Assembly: GCA_022822545.1 (NCBI GenBank)
Contig: JAJEBE010000057.1
Span: forward strand, 1 to 64,000
DNA from: Anaerolineae bacterium
GTDB lineage: Bacteria; Chloroflexota; Anaerolineae; Aggregatilineales; Phototrophicaceae
DNA length: 64,000 bases
Direction: 5' to 3'
Under the pieces are notes generated by a model. The model saw nothing but the letters and a program-made list of their open reading frames with translations, searched no databases and was not told where the DNA came from. Both the position numbers and the translations under genes were made by a program. Positions 34,049 through 43,449 of the stretch are shown piece after piece (within the stretch, counting starts at the first letter, position 1; each line of letters begins with the position of its first letter).

Positions 34049-34070
34049 CTCGCGTAGCCGGGAGCGCAAC

Positions 34071-35372
34071 ATGGCGGAAGCCATCATCCTGCCCAAGCTC
34101 GGCAACACCGTCGAGAGCGCCATTATTCTCGCCTGGCACGTCGCTGTGGGAGACCGCGTCGCGCCCGGCGATCTGCTCTGTGAAATCGAGACGGACAAGG
34201 CGACGCTGGAAATCGAAAGCACGGCTTCCGGCATTCTGCTGGCGCAGCTTTGCCAGGAAGGCGATGAAGTCCCGGTGATGAGCGATATCGCCGTGGTCGG
34301 CCAAGCCGGTGAATCGGTCGCGGAGTTCACCCCCATCCCCCGGCCCCAATCCCGCCATCTCTATGGCGGGCATCCCACAAGAGGAGAGGGGAGCCATGAC
34401 GAACCTGAGGCTGCGGGAGCCAAGAGCACTCGAATATCGCCCCGCGCGCTGAACCTGGCGCGGCGCAAAGGCATCGACTACGAAACCCTGAGCGGCAGCG
34501 GACCGGAGGGGCGCATCATCGAGCGCGATATCGAAGCGGCGCTGCGGGAGCGCGTCAAGGTCACGCCGGTCGCGCAAGCCATGCTGGACAGCGGCGAATT
34601 CAAGTTGCCGGCTGAAGCGCCGAAGGATGGCCGCGTGACCAAGGCCGATCTCATGCCGGCGACCGCTGCCGAGCCAGGCGTGACCCGGATCCCGCTGCGG
34701 GGCGTCCGCAAGACCATCGCCAAGCGGATGCTGGAATCAATGCAAACCACCGCCCAGCTCACCCTGAACGCATCGGCCGATGCGCGGGCGCTGTTGGCCT
34801 TGCGGCGCCGCCTGAAAGAAAGTGATGCGTCGCTCGGCTTGCGCGATGTGAATATCAATGACCTGCTGCTCTTCGCCGTCGCGCGGACGCTGCCTGCCTT
34901 CCCCGCGCTGAATGCCCTCTTTGAAGACGACATTATCACACAACACGAGGCGGCGCACCTGGCTATGGCGGTGGATACCGAGCGCGGCTTGCTCGTGCCG
35001 GTGATTCGGAACGCCGACGCGCTAACCCTGAAACAACTCTCGGCCGAGGCGAAGCGCCTGGCAGAGGTTTGCCGCGCCGGCCGGGCAAAACCCGATGCCC
35101 TGACCGGCGGCAGCTTCACTGTCAGCAACCTGGGCGCGCTCGGCATTGAGCAATTCACGCCGGTGCTGAACCCGCCGCAGGTCGCCATCCTCGGCATCGG
35201 CAGCATCAACTTGAAGCCGATGCAAATGGGCGAGGACGTCGAGTTCATCCCGCATATCGGTCTATCGCTGACCATCAATCATCAGGTCGTCGATGGCGCG
35301 CCGGCCGCCCGTTTCTTGCAGCGCCTATGCGCCAACCTGTCTCAAATCGACTTGCTTGCAATAGAGATGTAG
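34071..35372 (+). CDS. Dihydrolipoamide acyltransferase (E2) of a 2-oxoacid or acetoin dehydrogenase complex
   Basis: A 433-residue E2. The lipoyl domain (1-85) carries the lipoyl lysine K43 in EIETDKATLEIES. The subunit-binding domain is at 119-158 (RISPRALNLARRKGIDYETLSGSGPEGRIIERDI). The catalytic domain ends with INHQVVDGAPAARF, giving the active-site H404 and D408. The linker residues 87-107 are encoded by a copy of a C/G-rich intergenic repeat (34330-34397), an in-frame insertion. The stop TAG is part of a GTAGGGGC repeat. It works with the fused E1 encoded next. The complex also needs an E3, which is not in this window. Confidence 0.93.
   Translation: MAEAIILPKLGNTVESAIILAWHVAVGDRVAPGDLLCEIETDKATLEIESTASGILLAQLCQEGDEVPVMSDIAVVGQAGESVAEFTPIPRPQSRHLYGGHPTRGEGSHDEPEAAGAKSTRISPRALNLARRKGIDYETLSGSGPEGRIIERDIEAALRERVKVTPVAQAMLDSGEFKLPAEAPKDGRVTKADLMPATAAEPGVTRIPLRGVRKTIAKRMLESMQTTAQLTLNASADARALLALRRRLKESDASLGLRDVNINDLLLFAVARTLPAFPALNALFEDDIITQHEAAHLAMAVDTERGLLVPVIRNADALTLKQLSAEAKRLAEVCRAGRAKPDALTGGSFTVSNLGALGIEQFTPVLNPPQVAILGIGSINLKPMQMGEDVEFIPHIGLSLTINHQVVDGAPAARFLQRLCANLSQIDLLAIEM
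34330..34397 (+). repeat. C/G-rich intergenic-type repeat inside the E2 coding sequence
   Basis: CCCCCATCCCCCGGCCCC, then CCCGCCA / TGGCGGG arms around TCTCTA, then CATCC and GAGGAGAGGGG. The parts match the intergenic copies at 20031 and 25930. It is read in frame as linker residues 87-107 of E2, a place where extra residues are tolerated. Confidence 0.7.
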
Positions 35373-35395
35373 GGGCGATTCTGTGAGTCGCCCGC
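35369..35395 (+). repeat. GTAGGGGC palindromic repeat unit that supplies the E2 stop codon
   Basis: Arms GGGCGATTC / GAGTCGCCC around TGT. The TAG of GTAGGGGC (35370-35372) is the stop codon of the E2 gene. Confidence 0.8.
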
Positions 35396-35417
35396 TCGTA
35401 CGCGAGGACTGCTGACA

Positions 35418-37880
35418 ATGCCAAAGTCACTGACCATCGACCCGGCGGAAGCGCGCCAACGCGCCGTCATCCGCGCCCCTGAGATCCCGGTCAACGCCTA
35501 CGTCCCCGATCCGGCGGCCGAGGCGACTCGCTACTCGCGCGCCGAGCTGGTCGATGTCTACGGCGACATGCTGCTCATACGCGAGTTTGAAACCGCCCTC
35601 GACAACTTCAAGAAGGCTGGCGTCTACCGCGGCATCCCTTACAATCATGCCGGACCGGCGCATCTGTCCATCGGGCAGGAAGCGGCCGCCGTCGGCCAAT
35701 GCCTCGCCTTGGACCCGGGGGATTTCATCCTTGGCTCGCATCGCAGCCACGGCGAAATCCTGGCCAAGGGTTTGGCCGCCATCCGCAAGCTGGATGAAGA
35801 CACGCTGCTCGATATCATGGAGCGCTACATGGGCGGCGCCGCTTTGCGGGTCGTCGAGACAATCGCCGATTTCACGGATATTCGCGCGTTGGCGCGCTGC
35901 TGGCTGGTCTATGGCGTCTACGCCGAGATCTTCGCCCGCGAGACCGGCTTCAACAAAGGCATGGGCGGCTCCATGCACACCTTCTTCCCGCCCTTCGGCA
36001 TCATGCCCAACAATGCCATCGTCGGCGGTTCGGCCGATATCGCCGTCGGCATGGCGCTCTTCAAGCGCATCAACCGCGCGCCCGGCATCGTCATCGCTAA
36101 TATCGGCGATTCATCTATCGCCAGCGGTCCCGTCTGGGAAGCGATGAACTTCGCCGCCATGGATCAGTATCGTACGCTTTGGGATGCCGAGCTCGGTGGC
36201 GCGCCGCCGATCCTCTTCAACTTCATGAATAACTTCTACGGCATGGGCGGCCAGCCTCAAGGCGAGACCCTCGGCTTCGGCATGCTGGCGCGGGTCGGGC
36301 TGGGCGTGAACGCCGCCGCCATGCACAGCGAACGCGTCGATGGCTATGATCCGCTCGCCGTCGCCGACGCCACCCGCCGTAAGAAAGCGCTGCTGCTCGC
36401 CGGCGAGGGACCGGCTATGCTCGATGTCATCACCTATCGCTACAGCGGCCACTCGCCCAGCGATGCCTCATCCTACCGCGGCCGCGACGAGATTGAGCTG
36501 TGGCGCGCCCAGGATTCAATCCGCGGCTTCGGCGAATACCTCTGCGCCAACGGGCAGGCCGATGCGACGCTGCTGCAAGACTTGCAAGCGAACGTCATCG
36601 AGCAGGTAGTCGCGGCTGTTGAGGCCGCCGTCGATCCGGAGCGCTCGCCGCGACTAAACCCGGCCGGCGATGCCATCGGCGCGCTGATGTTCTCCGACGA
36701 GACCGCCGACGCCCTCGATGCGCGCGAGCCGGAAGTCTTGCAGCCCATCAACGAGACGCGCCTGGCCGTGACCGCGGCCAAGCAGCGCTTCGCTTATGAC
36801 GAGAGGGGCGAGCCGCACCCTAAGCTCAAGACAGTGACCTACGCCGAAGCCATCTTCGAGGCAATGCTGCACCGCTTCTACAGCGACCCGACCATGATCG
36901 CTTTTGGCGAGGAGAATCGCGATTGGGGCGGTGCTTTCGGCGCTTATCGCGGCTTGACCGAAGCCATCCCCTATCATCGACTCTTCAACAGTCCCATCTC
37001 GGAAGCGGCCATCGTCGGCGCGGCCGTCGGTTATGCGCTGGCTGGCGGGCGCGCCGTGCCCGAATTGATGTACTGCGATTTTATGGGCCGGGCCGGCGAT
37101 GAAATCTTCAATCAGATGGCCAAGTGGCAGGCGATGTCGGCCAATGTGCTGCGGTTGCCAATGGTCCTGCGCGTATCGGTCGGCATGAAATACGGCGCCC
37201 AGCACTCGCAAGATTGGAGCTCGATCGTCGCTCATATCCCCGGCTTGAAGGTCTACTTCCCCGCCACCGCTTATGACGCCAAAGGCATGCTCAACCGGGC
37301 GTTGCGCGGTACGGACCCGGTCGTCTTCTTCGAAAGTCAACGTCTCTACAGCCAGCCGGAGACGCTCTTCGCCGGCGGCGTCCCGCTCGATTATTACGAA
37401 GTCGACGAAGGCGAACCCTACCGACACCGCGCTGGCAGCGACATCAGCATCATCACCATCGGCGCGACCCTCTACCGCGCGCTGGAAGCGGCTGAACGCT
37501 TGCACAGCGAGCACGGCATCAGCGCCGAAGTCATCGACGCCCGCTTCCTCAATCCGTTGAATTATGCGCCGCTGGTCGAATCCGTCCGCAAGACCGGCCG
37601 CGTCCTGCTCACATCCGATGCCAGCGAGCGCGGCTCCTTCCTGCATACGATGGCGTCGAATATCAGCCAACTCGCCTTCGATTGCCTCGATGGACCGGCC
37701 GCCGTCCTGGGCGCGCGCAACTGGATCACCCCGCCGGCGGAACTGGACGATAGCTTCTTCCCCAGCCCCGACTGGATGATCGACATCATTCATCAGCGCC
37801 TGCTGCCCCTGCCCGGTTATCAGCCGCGCAGCGAGCAAAGCGCGACTGAAATCATCCGCCGCAACCGGGCCGGAGTCTGA
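35418..37880 (+). CDS. 2-oxoacid/acetoin dehydrogenase E1, alpha and beta subunits fused
   Basis: An 820-residue single-chain E1. Residues about 50-400 are the alpha half with [29 protein letters not shown] and the thiamine-diphosphate region [21 protein letters not shown]...[12 protein letters not shown]. Here the usual GDG reads GDS. Residues about 470-800 are the beta half with [46 protein letters not shown] and [24 protein letters not shown]. The linker between the halves is about 50 residues. With the E2 gene upstream it forms a complex that decarboxylates a 2-oxoacid or cleaves acetoin; which one is not visible. Confidence 0.92.
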   Translation: MPKSLTIDPAEARQRAVIRAPEIPVNAYVPDPAAEATRYSRAELVDVYGDMLLIREFETALDNFKKAGVYRGIPYNHAGPAHLSIGQEAAAVGQCLALDPGDFILGSHRSHGEILAKGLAAIRKLDEDTLLDIMERYMGGAALRVVETIADFTDIRALARCWLVYGVYAEIFARETGFNKGMGGSMHTFFPPFGIMPNNAIVGGSADIAVGMALFKRINRAPGIVIANIGDSSIASGPVWEAMNFAAMDQYRTLWDAELGGAPPILFNFMNNFYGMGGQPQGETLGFGMLARVGLGVNAAAMHSERVDGYDPLAVADATRRKKALLLAGEGPAMLDVITYRYSGHSPSDASSYRGRDEIELWRAQDSIRGFGEYLCANGQADATLLQDLQANVIEQVVAAVEAAVDPERSPRLNPAGDAIGALMFSDETADALDAREPEVLQPINETRLAVTAAKQRFAYDERGEPHPKLKTVTYAEAIFEAMLHRFYSDPTMIAFGEENRDWGGAFGAYRGLTEAIPYHRLFNSPISEAAIVGAAVGYALAGGRAVPELMYCDFMGRAGDEIFNQMAKWQAMSANVLRLPMVLRVSVGMKYGAQHSQDWSSIVAHIPGLKVYFPATAYDAKGMLNRALRGTDPVVFFESQRLYSQPETLFAGGVPLDYYEVDEGEPYRHRAGSDISIITIGATLYRALEAAERLHSEHGISAEVIDARFLNPLNYAPLVESVRKTGRVLLTSDASERGSFLHTMASNISQLAFDCLDGPAAVLGARNWITPPAELDDSFFPSPDWMIDIIHQRLLPLPGYQPRSEQSATEIIRRNRAGV

Positions 37881-37882
37881 GC

Positions 37883-38836
37883 ATGATCGACAGCGCGCAG
37901 CACGAACTGCTGGCCAAGGTGGCTTCGATGTATTACGAGCGTGAGATGACGCAGCACGAAATCGCGGCCGCTCTCGATCTGTCCCGCGTTAAAATCTACC
38001 GGCTGCTCAAGGAAGCGCGGGAAACCCAGGTGGTGCGCATCCTCATCGACTGGCATATCAAGCGCGCCCCGGCTCTGGAAGCGCAACTGGTCGCCCGCTT
38101 CGGCCTGGATGAGGCGCTGGTGCTGGGGAGCGGCGCGACCGATAGTGTCTTGCGCTTGCGGCAGATCGCGCAATTGGCCGCGCGTTACCTCGAAGGCCTG
38201 CTGGCCGACGCGTCGAGCTTGTCGATCTGCTTCGGCAGCAGCACTTACGAAGTCATCAACGCCATCCGTCTCGACTTTCAAGCGGATATCAAAGTCCTGC
38301 AAGCCACCGGCAGCCTCTCTCACGCGCTCAAAGAATTTGACAGTTCGGCGCTGACTCGTCAGTTGGCGCAGAAACTGGGCGGGGAAGCGCTCTACCTGTC
38401 CTGCCCGCTGCTGGCGGATGATGCCGAAGCAGCCGCGATCATCCGGGGGCAGGCGGTGGTGGCGCGGACGCTTGAGCAGGTGCGCCGCGCCGATATCGCC
38501 CTGGTCGGCATCGGCGATCTCGATCCCGGGTTCTCCGGCTTTGTACGCGCCGGCGTGGCGGATTCCGAGCAACTGCGGGCTTATCGCGAAGCGGGCGCGG
38601 TCGGCGATATGGCCTGGCAGATCTTCGACGGCGCTGGACAACTCTTTCCCTGCGCGCTTAATCGGCGCATTATCGGTGTGACGCTGGACGAATTACGCGC
38701 CCTGCCGCAAACTATCGCGGTAGCGACCGGCGTCAGCAAAGCGGCCGCCATCGTCGGCGCCCTGCGCTCGGGTGCGATCAACGTGCTCTGCACCGATGAA
38801 GATACCGCCGGTCTGATATTGCAAACGGAAATGTAG
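37883..38836 (+). CDS. SorC/DeoR-family sugar-binding transcriptional regulator
   Basis: A 317-residue regulator. The N-terminal helix-turn-helix is in LLAKVASMYYEREMTQHEIAAALDLSRVKIYRLLKEARE. The effector domain (residues about 55-315) is the SorC sugar-phosphate-binding fold, with GLDEALVLGSGATDS, LSICFGSSTYEVINA, ALVGIGDLDPGFSGF and a C-terminal VLCTDEDTAGLIL. It starts 2 bases after the E1 stop, so it is co-transcribed with E2 and E1, and probably represses the operon through the paired palindromes at 34016-34048 until a phosphorylated sugar binds. Its TAG stop lies in a GTAGGGGC repeat. Confidence 0.9.
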   Translation: MIDSAQHELLAKVASMYYEREMTQHEIAAALDLSRVKIYRLLKEARETQVVRILIDWHIKRAPALEAQLVARFGLDEALVLGSGATDSVLRLRQIAQLAARYLEGLLADASSLSICFGSSTYEVINAIRLDFQADIKVLQATGSLSHALKEFDSSALTRQLAQKLGGEALYLSCPLLADDAEAAAIIRGQAVVARTLEQVRRADIALVGIGDLDPGFSGFVRAGVADSEQLRAYREAGAVGDMAWQIFDGAGQLFPCALNRRIIGVTLDELRALPQTIAVATGVSKAAAIVGALRSGAINVLCTDEDTAGLILQTEM

Positions 38837-38859
38837 GGGCGATCTATCAGGTCGCCCGC
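38833..38859 (+). repeat. GTAGGGGC palindromic repeat unit that supplies the regulator's stop codon
   Basis: Arms GGGCGATCT / AGGTCGCCC around ATC (one G-U pair). The TAG at 38834-38836 is the stop of the SorC-type gene. Confidence 0.8.
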
Positions 38860-38879
38860 TCAACCGAAAGGACTTCTTC

Positions 38880-39668
38880 ATGCCAATCGGCCAAGTCACA
38901 CAGCAGGTCAAAATCGCCGCCGGTCTCTTCTGGGCCGATTACGCCGTGCTCGGCGCGCAAGTCCGCGAGCTGGAAGCGGCTGGCGTCGACTGGCTGCACA
39001 TCGAGGTGCGCGATGGCAAGTATATGGATTTCGCCATGCCCCGCGGCGGTTACGATATCATCGAAGCGACCTGCGGCAGCACGAGCCTCGAGGTCGAAGC
39101 GCAGTTGCAGATGATCCGCCCGAACTTCAACGTTTTCGATCAACTGGCCGATCTCGGCGTCAGCCTCATCAGCCTGCCAATCGAGACGACGGACGAGATG
39201 ATCTTCCAGAACATCACCTACATCAAAGAGAAGCTCGGGCTTAAAGTCGGCGTCTGGGCTTGGCAGGGTGTGCCCGCCATCGCCTTCGAGCAATTCATCC
39301 ACCCCTATATCGACATCATCGAATATGAGAGCCGCGCGCCCTTCTGGAAGCGGACGACCGGCAGCAAAAGCCCCCACACCATCGACCCCATCGTGGTGGA
39401 TACGATCCGCAAACTGCATGACATGATCGCGGCGGCGGGCTTGGAAGGTCGCATTGAGTTAATGGAAGACGGCGGCTTGAACACGAGCAACGTGGCGCAG
39501 TTCATCGCGGCCGGCATGACCGTCGGCGAATTCTCGTCGCCGCTGCTCAAGGGTCCCGCTGGCAAGCTGCAACCGGGCACGGGCGACATCGCCGCCGCCG
39601 TTCAGACGCTGCGCGCCGTCATGCGCGACGCCAGCGACGCATATCGCGATGAGAATGGGCTGCTTTAA
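38880..39668 (+). CDS. Ribulose-phosphate 3-epimerase-like TIM-barrel protein with changed metal ligands
   Basis: A 262-residue TIM barrel of the epimerase superfamily. WLHIEVRDGKYMDFAMPRGG (38-57) is the position of HxDxMDG in true epimerases, here H40-x-E42 and D45-G46. The expected LDVHLM histidine is E73 in SLEVEAQL. The late aspartate (D197 in LMEDGGLN) is present. The family normally binds Zn or Fe with H, D, H, D. So this may be a variant enzyme for another sugar phosphate or an inactive homologue. It follows the sugar regulator by 43 bases and overlaps the next gene by 1 base. Confidence 0.82.
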   Translation: MPIGQVTQQVKIAAGLFWADYAVLGAQVRELEAAGVDWLHIEVRDGKYMDFAMPRGGYDIIEATCGSTSLEVEAQLQMIRPNFNVFDQLADLGVSLISLPIETTDEMIFQNITYIKEKLGLKVGVWAWQGVPAIAFEQFIHPYIDIIEYESRAPFWKRTTGSKSPHTIDPIVVDTIRKLHDMIAAAGLEGRIELMEDGGLNTSNVAQFIAAGMTVGEFSSPLLKGPAGKLQPGTGDIAAAVQTLRAVMRDASDAYRDENGLL

Positions 39669-42178
39669 TGCGCCGCGCGAGCAACCTGCAATGGCTAACT
39701 TTTTGCGCGGCCGTGGTGGTTTTGGCGGCCGGCTTCTGGCTGCGGATACAGCAACTGGATGCGATGCCACCGGGCCTTAGCCGAGACGAAGCGAAAAAAG
39801 TGATTGACTCGGCTCATATCGCCCAGACCGGTACAATCGTGCTCTATCAAGATGTCGGGCGTCCCGAGCCGCTCTATCAATTTTATGGCGGCTTGACCTC
39901 GTTGTTCTTTGGCAATTCAATCTGGGTATTCCGCTTTGAAGCCGCGCTCTGGGGCTTGCTCACACTGCCCGCCGTATATTGGGCTTGTCGGCAGTGTTTC
40001 GCTGACCAGGCAAATGTGTTGCGCGTGCTGCTCGGCTTGTCAGCCATGATTGTCGTGGCGACAGCGCTCGGGCATGTGACCATAAGCAGGAGTCTTTACC
40101 GGGCAGTCCCTTTGACGGTGTTTCTGGCGTTTTTTATTGGGTTTGTCGCCCGGGCGCTGCGGCGACACGCGCGCTCCGATTACATCTTGACGGCGGTCTT
40201 TCTCGCTCTGGGGATACATTGTTATTCCAGCGCGCTTGTGGTCCCGTTTATTTTCATCCCGCTGATTTTGCAGCTTGTCGCGTTTCGCCGGCGCGCCTGG
40301 CGCCGATGGCTGCCCGGTCTTGTGACAATCGCTCTGGCTCTGCTGGTGATGACGGCGCCGGTGGCCTATCTGTTGCTGACGCAGCCTGACGCGATTATCT
40401 CGCGCGCCCGAGATGTCGCTGCCACAGCGGACATTAACCTCACCGCTAGTCTGGAGACAATGGTCAAGCAGTTCTTCGTCCGCGGAGACGGCAATCCCCA
40501 ATACAACGTCGCCGAAGCGCCTATTATCGACCCGCTTGTCGCGCCCCTGTTCGTCATCGGCCTCGTATATCTCTGCGCCCGAATCTGGCGGACCAGCTCG
40601 GTGTTGCTATTGGGTCTGCTGATTCTAGGCTCACTGCCGGCGCTGGCGACGAACGAGAGTGTGCATGGGCTGCGCATCTACGCCGAATTCGCAGTGATTC
40701 CCCTGATTGCCGCCTGCGGGCTGATTCCCCTGTATCATGTTTTGCGCTGGCTGAGTCTCTCCGATAGATTGACTGGTTATCTCGCATTGCTAGCGATTTT
40801 GATCTTCTTCGCCTTTCTGCTCGTCAAATCGGCCAGGACCTACAACAGGTTTTGGGAAATCTCAGAATGGCAAGGGAAAAAGTGGTACGTCTACGACCGG
40901 GCATTGAGTTATGGCGAATCGTTTTTTTCAAACCACCGACAATTCCTCGCGAACTGGATTAAAGCGCAGAACGCGCCGCTGCTCATACCGCTGGAAGAGC
41001 TGAATGGCCGCGCGACACGGGCGCATTTGATGTCTCGTTACCCTTACGTCGAGGGTGTGGGCGGGACCGAAGAATTCTTGCCAGATACCTTGGTTGTTTT
41101 GCCATGGTCACTGGAACGAGGTCAGTTTATCGACGACTCCTTACACTTTGCTTTGCTGGACGGCGATACGATTTCAATCATCCCGCCCTTTGACCAAGCG
41201 TACTTGGAAAGACTAATGGGGAAGCGAGCGGACGCCACTGTCGTGGCATTTGAAGGCAGCAATATCCCGGTCGTGGCTGAATACTTTTCCATCGCTTCGG
41301 CAACTCAACCACTCTACCAAAATGCGGCAGGCTCGGGTGAACCGATCGCTCGCTTCAACGGAGAACTCGACTTGGTACGCTGGCGCGGTCCCGCCACAAT
41401 CTCCGCCCCAGAAATATTCCAGTACTCTCTCGATTGGTCAGTGACACAGCCTGTCAGTCATCATTACGGCGCCTTTCTTCAGTTGCTCACGCCGGATTGG
41501 GAACGCATCGCCGGCGACGAGCGCTTGCTTTATCGCTGGCTCTACCCGACGGTCGTCTGGGATAGGTCTGATCAAGTTCCTGTGGCTTTCAGTTTGAATG
41601 TGGAGCGGCCATTGACGCCTGGCGCTTATCGACTGGCCGCGGGCGCCTGGTATGTCAACGGCGGTTTGATGCCAGCCCAGAGTTTCGTCGGCGCGTCGAT
41701 CTCGTCGGCGGCTACCATCGGCTGGGTCAAGGTGCCGCAGACAAGACAGCCCGCCATACCGGCCGGGGCGACGCCGGTGAAGGCGACCTTTGCCGACAGC
41801 TTCACGCTTAGCCATGTGGACGCGCGAAGAGAGGGTCGAGACCGCTTCACGATTGTGATGTATTGGACCGCGCCGGTGGAACGCGTCAGCATCGACGCCA
41901 CGAGTTTCTTGCACGTGTTTGATGAAAACCGGGCATTGCTGGCGCAAAGCGACAGACGACCATGGAGAGGGCAATACCCGACCCATATATGGGATAAGGG
42001 CGAAATTGTAGTGATTCAACATCAACTTGAATTGAAGCAGACCGACGGCGCGCAACTCTACACTGGCATGTATACTCAGCCAGATTTCGAGCGGCTGAAC
42101 GTCGAACAGGATGGCGCGCGCTTGACCGACCATATCGTGTATCTGGGTAGCCTTTCGACACTGCTCAGGGATGAATAA
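39668..42178 (+). CDS. Membrane glycosyltransferase-like protein (GT39/PMT_2-like)
   Basis: An 836-residue membrane protein. About 11 helices occupy residues 9-405, starting with LTFCAAVVVLAAGFWLRIQQL. The first loop contains PPGLSRDEAKKVIDSAHI, with the acidic D-E pair that acts in GT39/ArnT-like lipid-sugar transferases. The C-terminal 430 residues are soluble beta-rich sequence (FSIASATQPLYQ..., GAYRLAAGAWYVNGG, FLHVFDENRALLAQSD) and face outside. It starts on the last base of the epimerase-like stop, an odd partner. It may glycosylate a surface polymer or only use the fold; the exact reaction is not visible. Confidence 0.8.
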   Translation: MRRASNLQWLTFCAAVVVLAAGFWLRIQQLDAMPPGLSRDEAKKVIDSAHIAQTGTIVLYQDVGRPEPLYQFYGGLTSLFFGNSIWVFRFEAALWGLLTLPAVYWACRQCFADQANVLRVLLGLSAMIVVATALGHVTISRSLYRAVPLTVFLAFFIGFVARALRRHARSDYILTAVFLALGIHCYSSALVVPFIFIPLILQLVAFRRRAWRRWLPGLVTIALALLVMTAPVAYLLLTQPDAIISRARDVAATADINLTASLETMVKQFFVRGDGNPQYNVAEAPIIDPLVAPLFVIGLVYLCARIWRTSSVLLLGLLILGSLPALATNESVHGLRIYAEFAVIPLIAACGLIPLYHVLRWLSLSDRLTGYLALLAILIFFAFLLVKSARTYNRFWEISEWQGKKWYVYDRALSYGESFFSNHRQFLANWIKAQNAPLLIPLEELNGRATRAHLMSRYPYVEGVGGTEEFLPDTLVVLPWSLERGQFIDDSLHFALLDGDTISIIPPFDQAYLERLMGKRADATVVAFEGSNIPVVAEYFSIASATQPLYQNAAGSGEPIARFNGELDLVRWRGPATISAPEIFQYSLDWSVTQPVSHHYGAFLQLLTPDWERIAGDERLLYRWLYPTVVWDRSDQVPVAFSLNVERPLTPGAYRLAAGAWYVNGGLMPAQSFVGASISSAATIGWVKVPQTRQPAIPAGATPVKATFADSFTLSHVDARREGRDRFTIVMYWTAPVERVSIDATSFLHVFDENRALLAQSDRRPWRGQYPTHIWDKGEIVVIQHQLELKQTDGAQLYTGMYTQPDFERLNVEQDGARLTDHIVYLGSLSTLLRDE

Positions 42179-42244
42179 CGCAGCGCGTAAAGGCGCTCAA
42201 GACGAGCTGTCCCTAATTCGCGCAAATGGCGATAGAGGAGAACC

Positions 42245-43387
42245 ATGCCAAAAATCAGAATCGGACTCATCGGCTACGGCGGCATCGGACGGGTGCACGC
42301 GGCCGCTTACCGCGCCATCCCCTTCCACTACGGCTTGCCCGCCAATAGCATCAGCATCGCCGGGGTCGCCACGACCCGCTCCGAAACGGCTGAAGCCGCC
42401 GCCGCCGAGATCGGCTGTGACTTCCACACGGATGACTACCGGGCGCTGCTGGCGCGTGATGACATCGACGCCGTCGACATCTGCACGCCCAACAATTCGC
42501 ATCACGAGATCGCCCTGGCCGCCGCTGCTGCCGGAAAGCATATCTACTGCGAGAAGCCGCTGGCGATGAACGTGGCGGAAGCCATGAGCATGGCGGAAGC
42601 GGTCGAAGCCGCTCGCGTCAAAGCGCAGATGACCTTCAATTTCCGCTTCTTCCCCGCCATCACCCGCGCCAAACAATTGCTCGAGGCCGGCTTCGTCGGG
42701 CGCATTTTCTCCTTCCGCGGGCGTTACCACCGCTCCAGCTACATCAGCAGCGACAAACCTATGTCCTGGCGGCTCAGGCGGGAAATCACCGGTGGCGGCG
42801 CCCTCTTCGACCTCGGCTCGCACATCCTGGACCTGCTCTACTACTTGCTCGGCGATTTCGCGGCGGTCAACGCCACGCTTGATACGCTGATCAAAGAGCG
42901 CCCCATCGCCGCCGATTCCTCCGAGACAGCGCCCGTCGATGTCGATGATATCGCCTTTCTGCACGCGCGCCTGCCAAGCGGCGCCTTGGGCACGGTCGAG
43001 ATTTCGCGCATGGGCACCGGCGCCACCAATGACCTGAGCTTCGAGATCTTCGGCGACCAAGGCGCGCTCCGCTTTGACCTGGCCGAGCCCGCCTGGCTGC
43101 ATGTCTACGATACGCGCGACGCGGACGTTCCCCTTGGCGGCCGGCGCGGCTTCCGCAAAATCGAGGCGGTCGGGCGTTACCGCGGGCAACGCGCCCCTGA
43201 TTGGACGATGAGCCCCGATTTCATGCGTGTCCACGCCGAATGCCAATATCAGTTCATCCGCGCCATCCAGGACGACGCGCCAACTGCGCCCTCATTCGTC
43301 GACGGCCTGCACATCCAGCGCATCATGGACGCCGCCGAACGTTCGTCTGAATGTGGCGCGTGGGTGCGAATAGAGTCTGCTGGCTAA
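42245..43387 (+). CDS. Gfo/Idh/MocA-family oxidoreductase
   Basis: A 380-residue NAD(P)-dependent dehydrogenase. AGGAG lies before the ATG. IRIGLIGYGGIGRVHAAAYRAIP is the nucleotide-binding turn, DAVDICTPNNSHHEIALAAAAAGKHIYCEKPLAMN holds the conserved EKP lysine, and GGALFDLGSHILDLLYYLLG carries the conserved G-G-x-x-x-D-x-G-x-H with its catalytic histidine. Such enzymes oxidise sugars, inositols or their derivatives. The GMC oxidoreductase and ROK genes follow, which suggests a sugar-oxidation cassette. Confidence 0.93.
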   Translation: MPKIRIGLIGYGGIGRVHAAAYRAIPFHYGLPANSISIAGVATTRSETAEAAAAEIGCDFHTDDYRALLARDDIDAVDICTPNNSHHEIALAAAAAGKHIYCEKPLAMNVAEAMSMAEAVEAARVKAQMTFNFRFFPAITRAKQLLEAGFVGRIFSFRGRYHRSSYISSDKPMSWRLRREITGGGALFDLGSHILDLLYYLLGDFAAVNATLDTLIKERPIAADSSETAPVDVDDIAFLHARLPSGALGTVEISRMGTGATNDLSFEIFGDQGALRFDLAEPAWLHVYDTRDADVPLGGRRGFRKIEAVGRYRGQRAPDWTMSPDFMRVHAECQYQFIRAIQDDAPTAPSFVDGLHIQRIMDAAERSSECGAWVRIESAG

Positions 43388-43407
43388 TTCAATCGCGCGA
43401 TTCCACC

Positions 43408-43446
43408 CCCTCCCTGATGCTTCGGGGAGGGGGCCGGGGGTGGGGT
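43408..43446 (+). repeat. C/G-rich intergenic repeat, family 2, forming the leader of the GMC gene
   Basis: CCCCCTCCC and GGGGAGGGGG form a stem with loop near TGATGCTTC, followed by CCGGGGGTGGGG. It ends four bases before the ATG at 43450 and leaves GGGG as the only ribosome-site-like sequence. Confidence 0.7.
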
Positions 43447-43449
43447 AGA

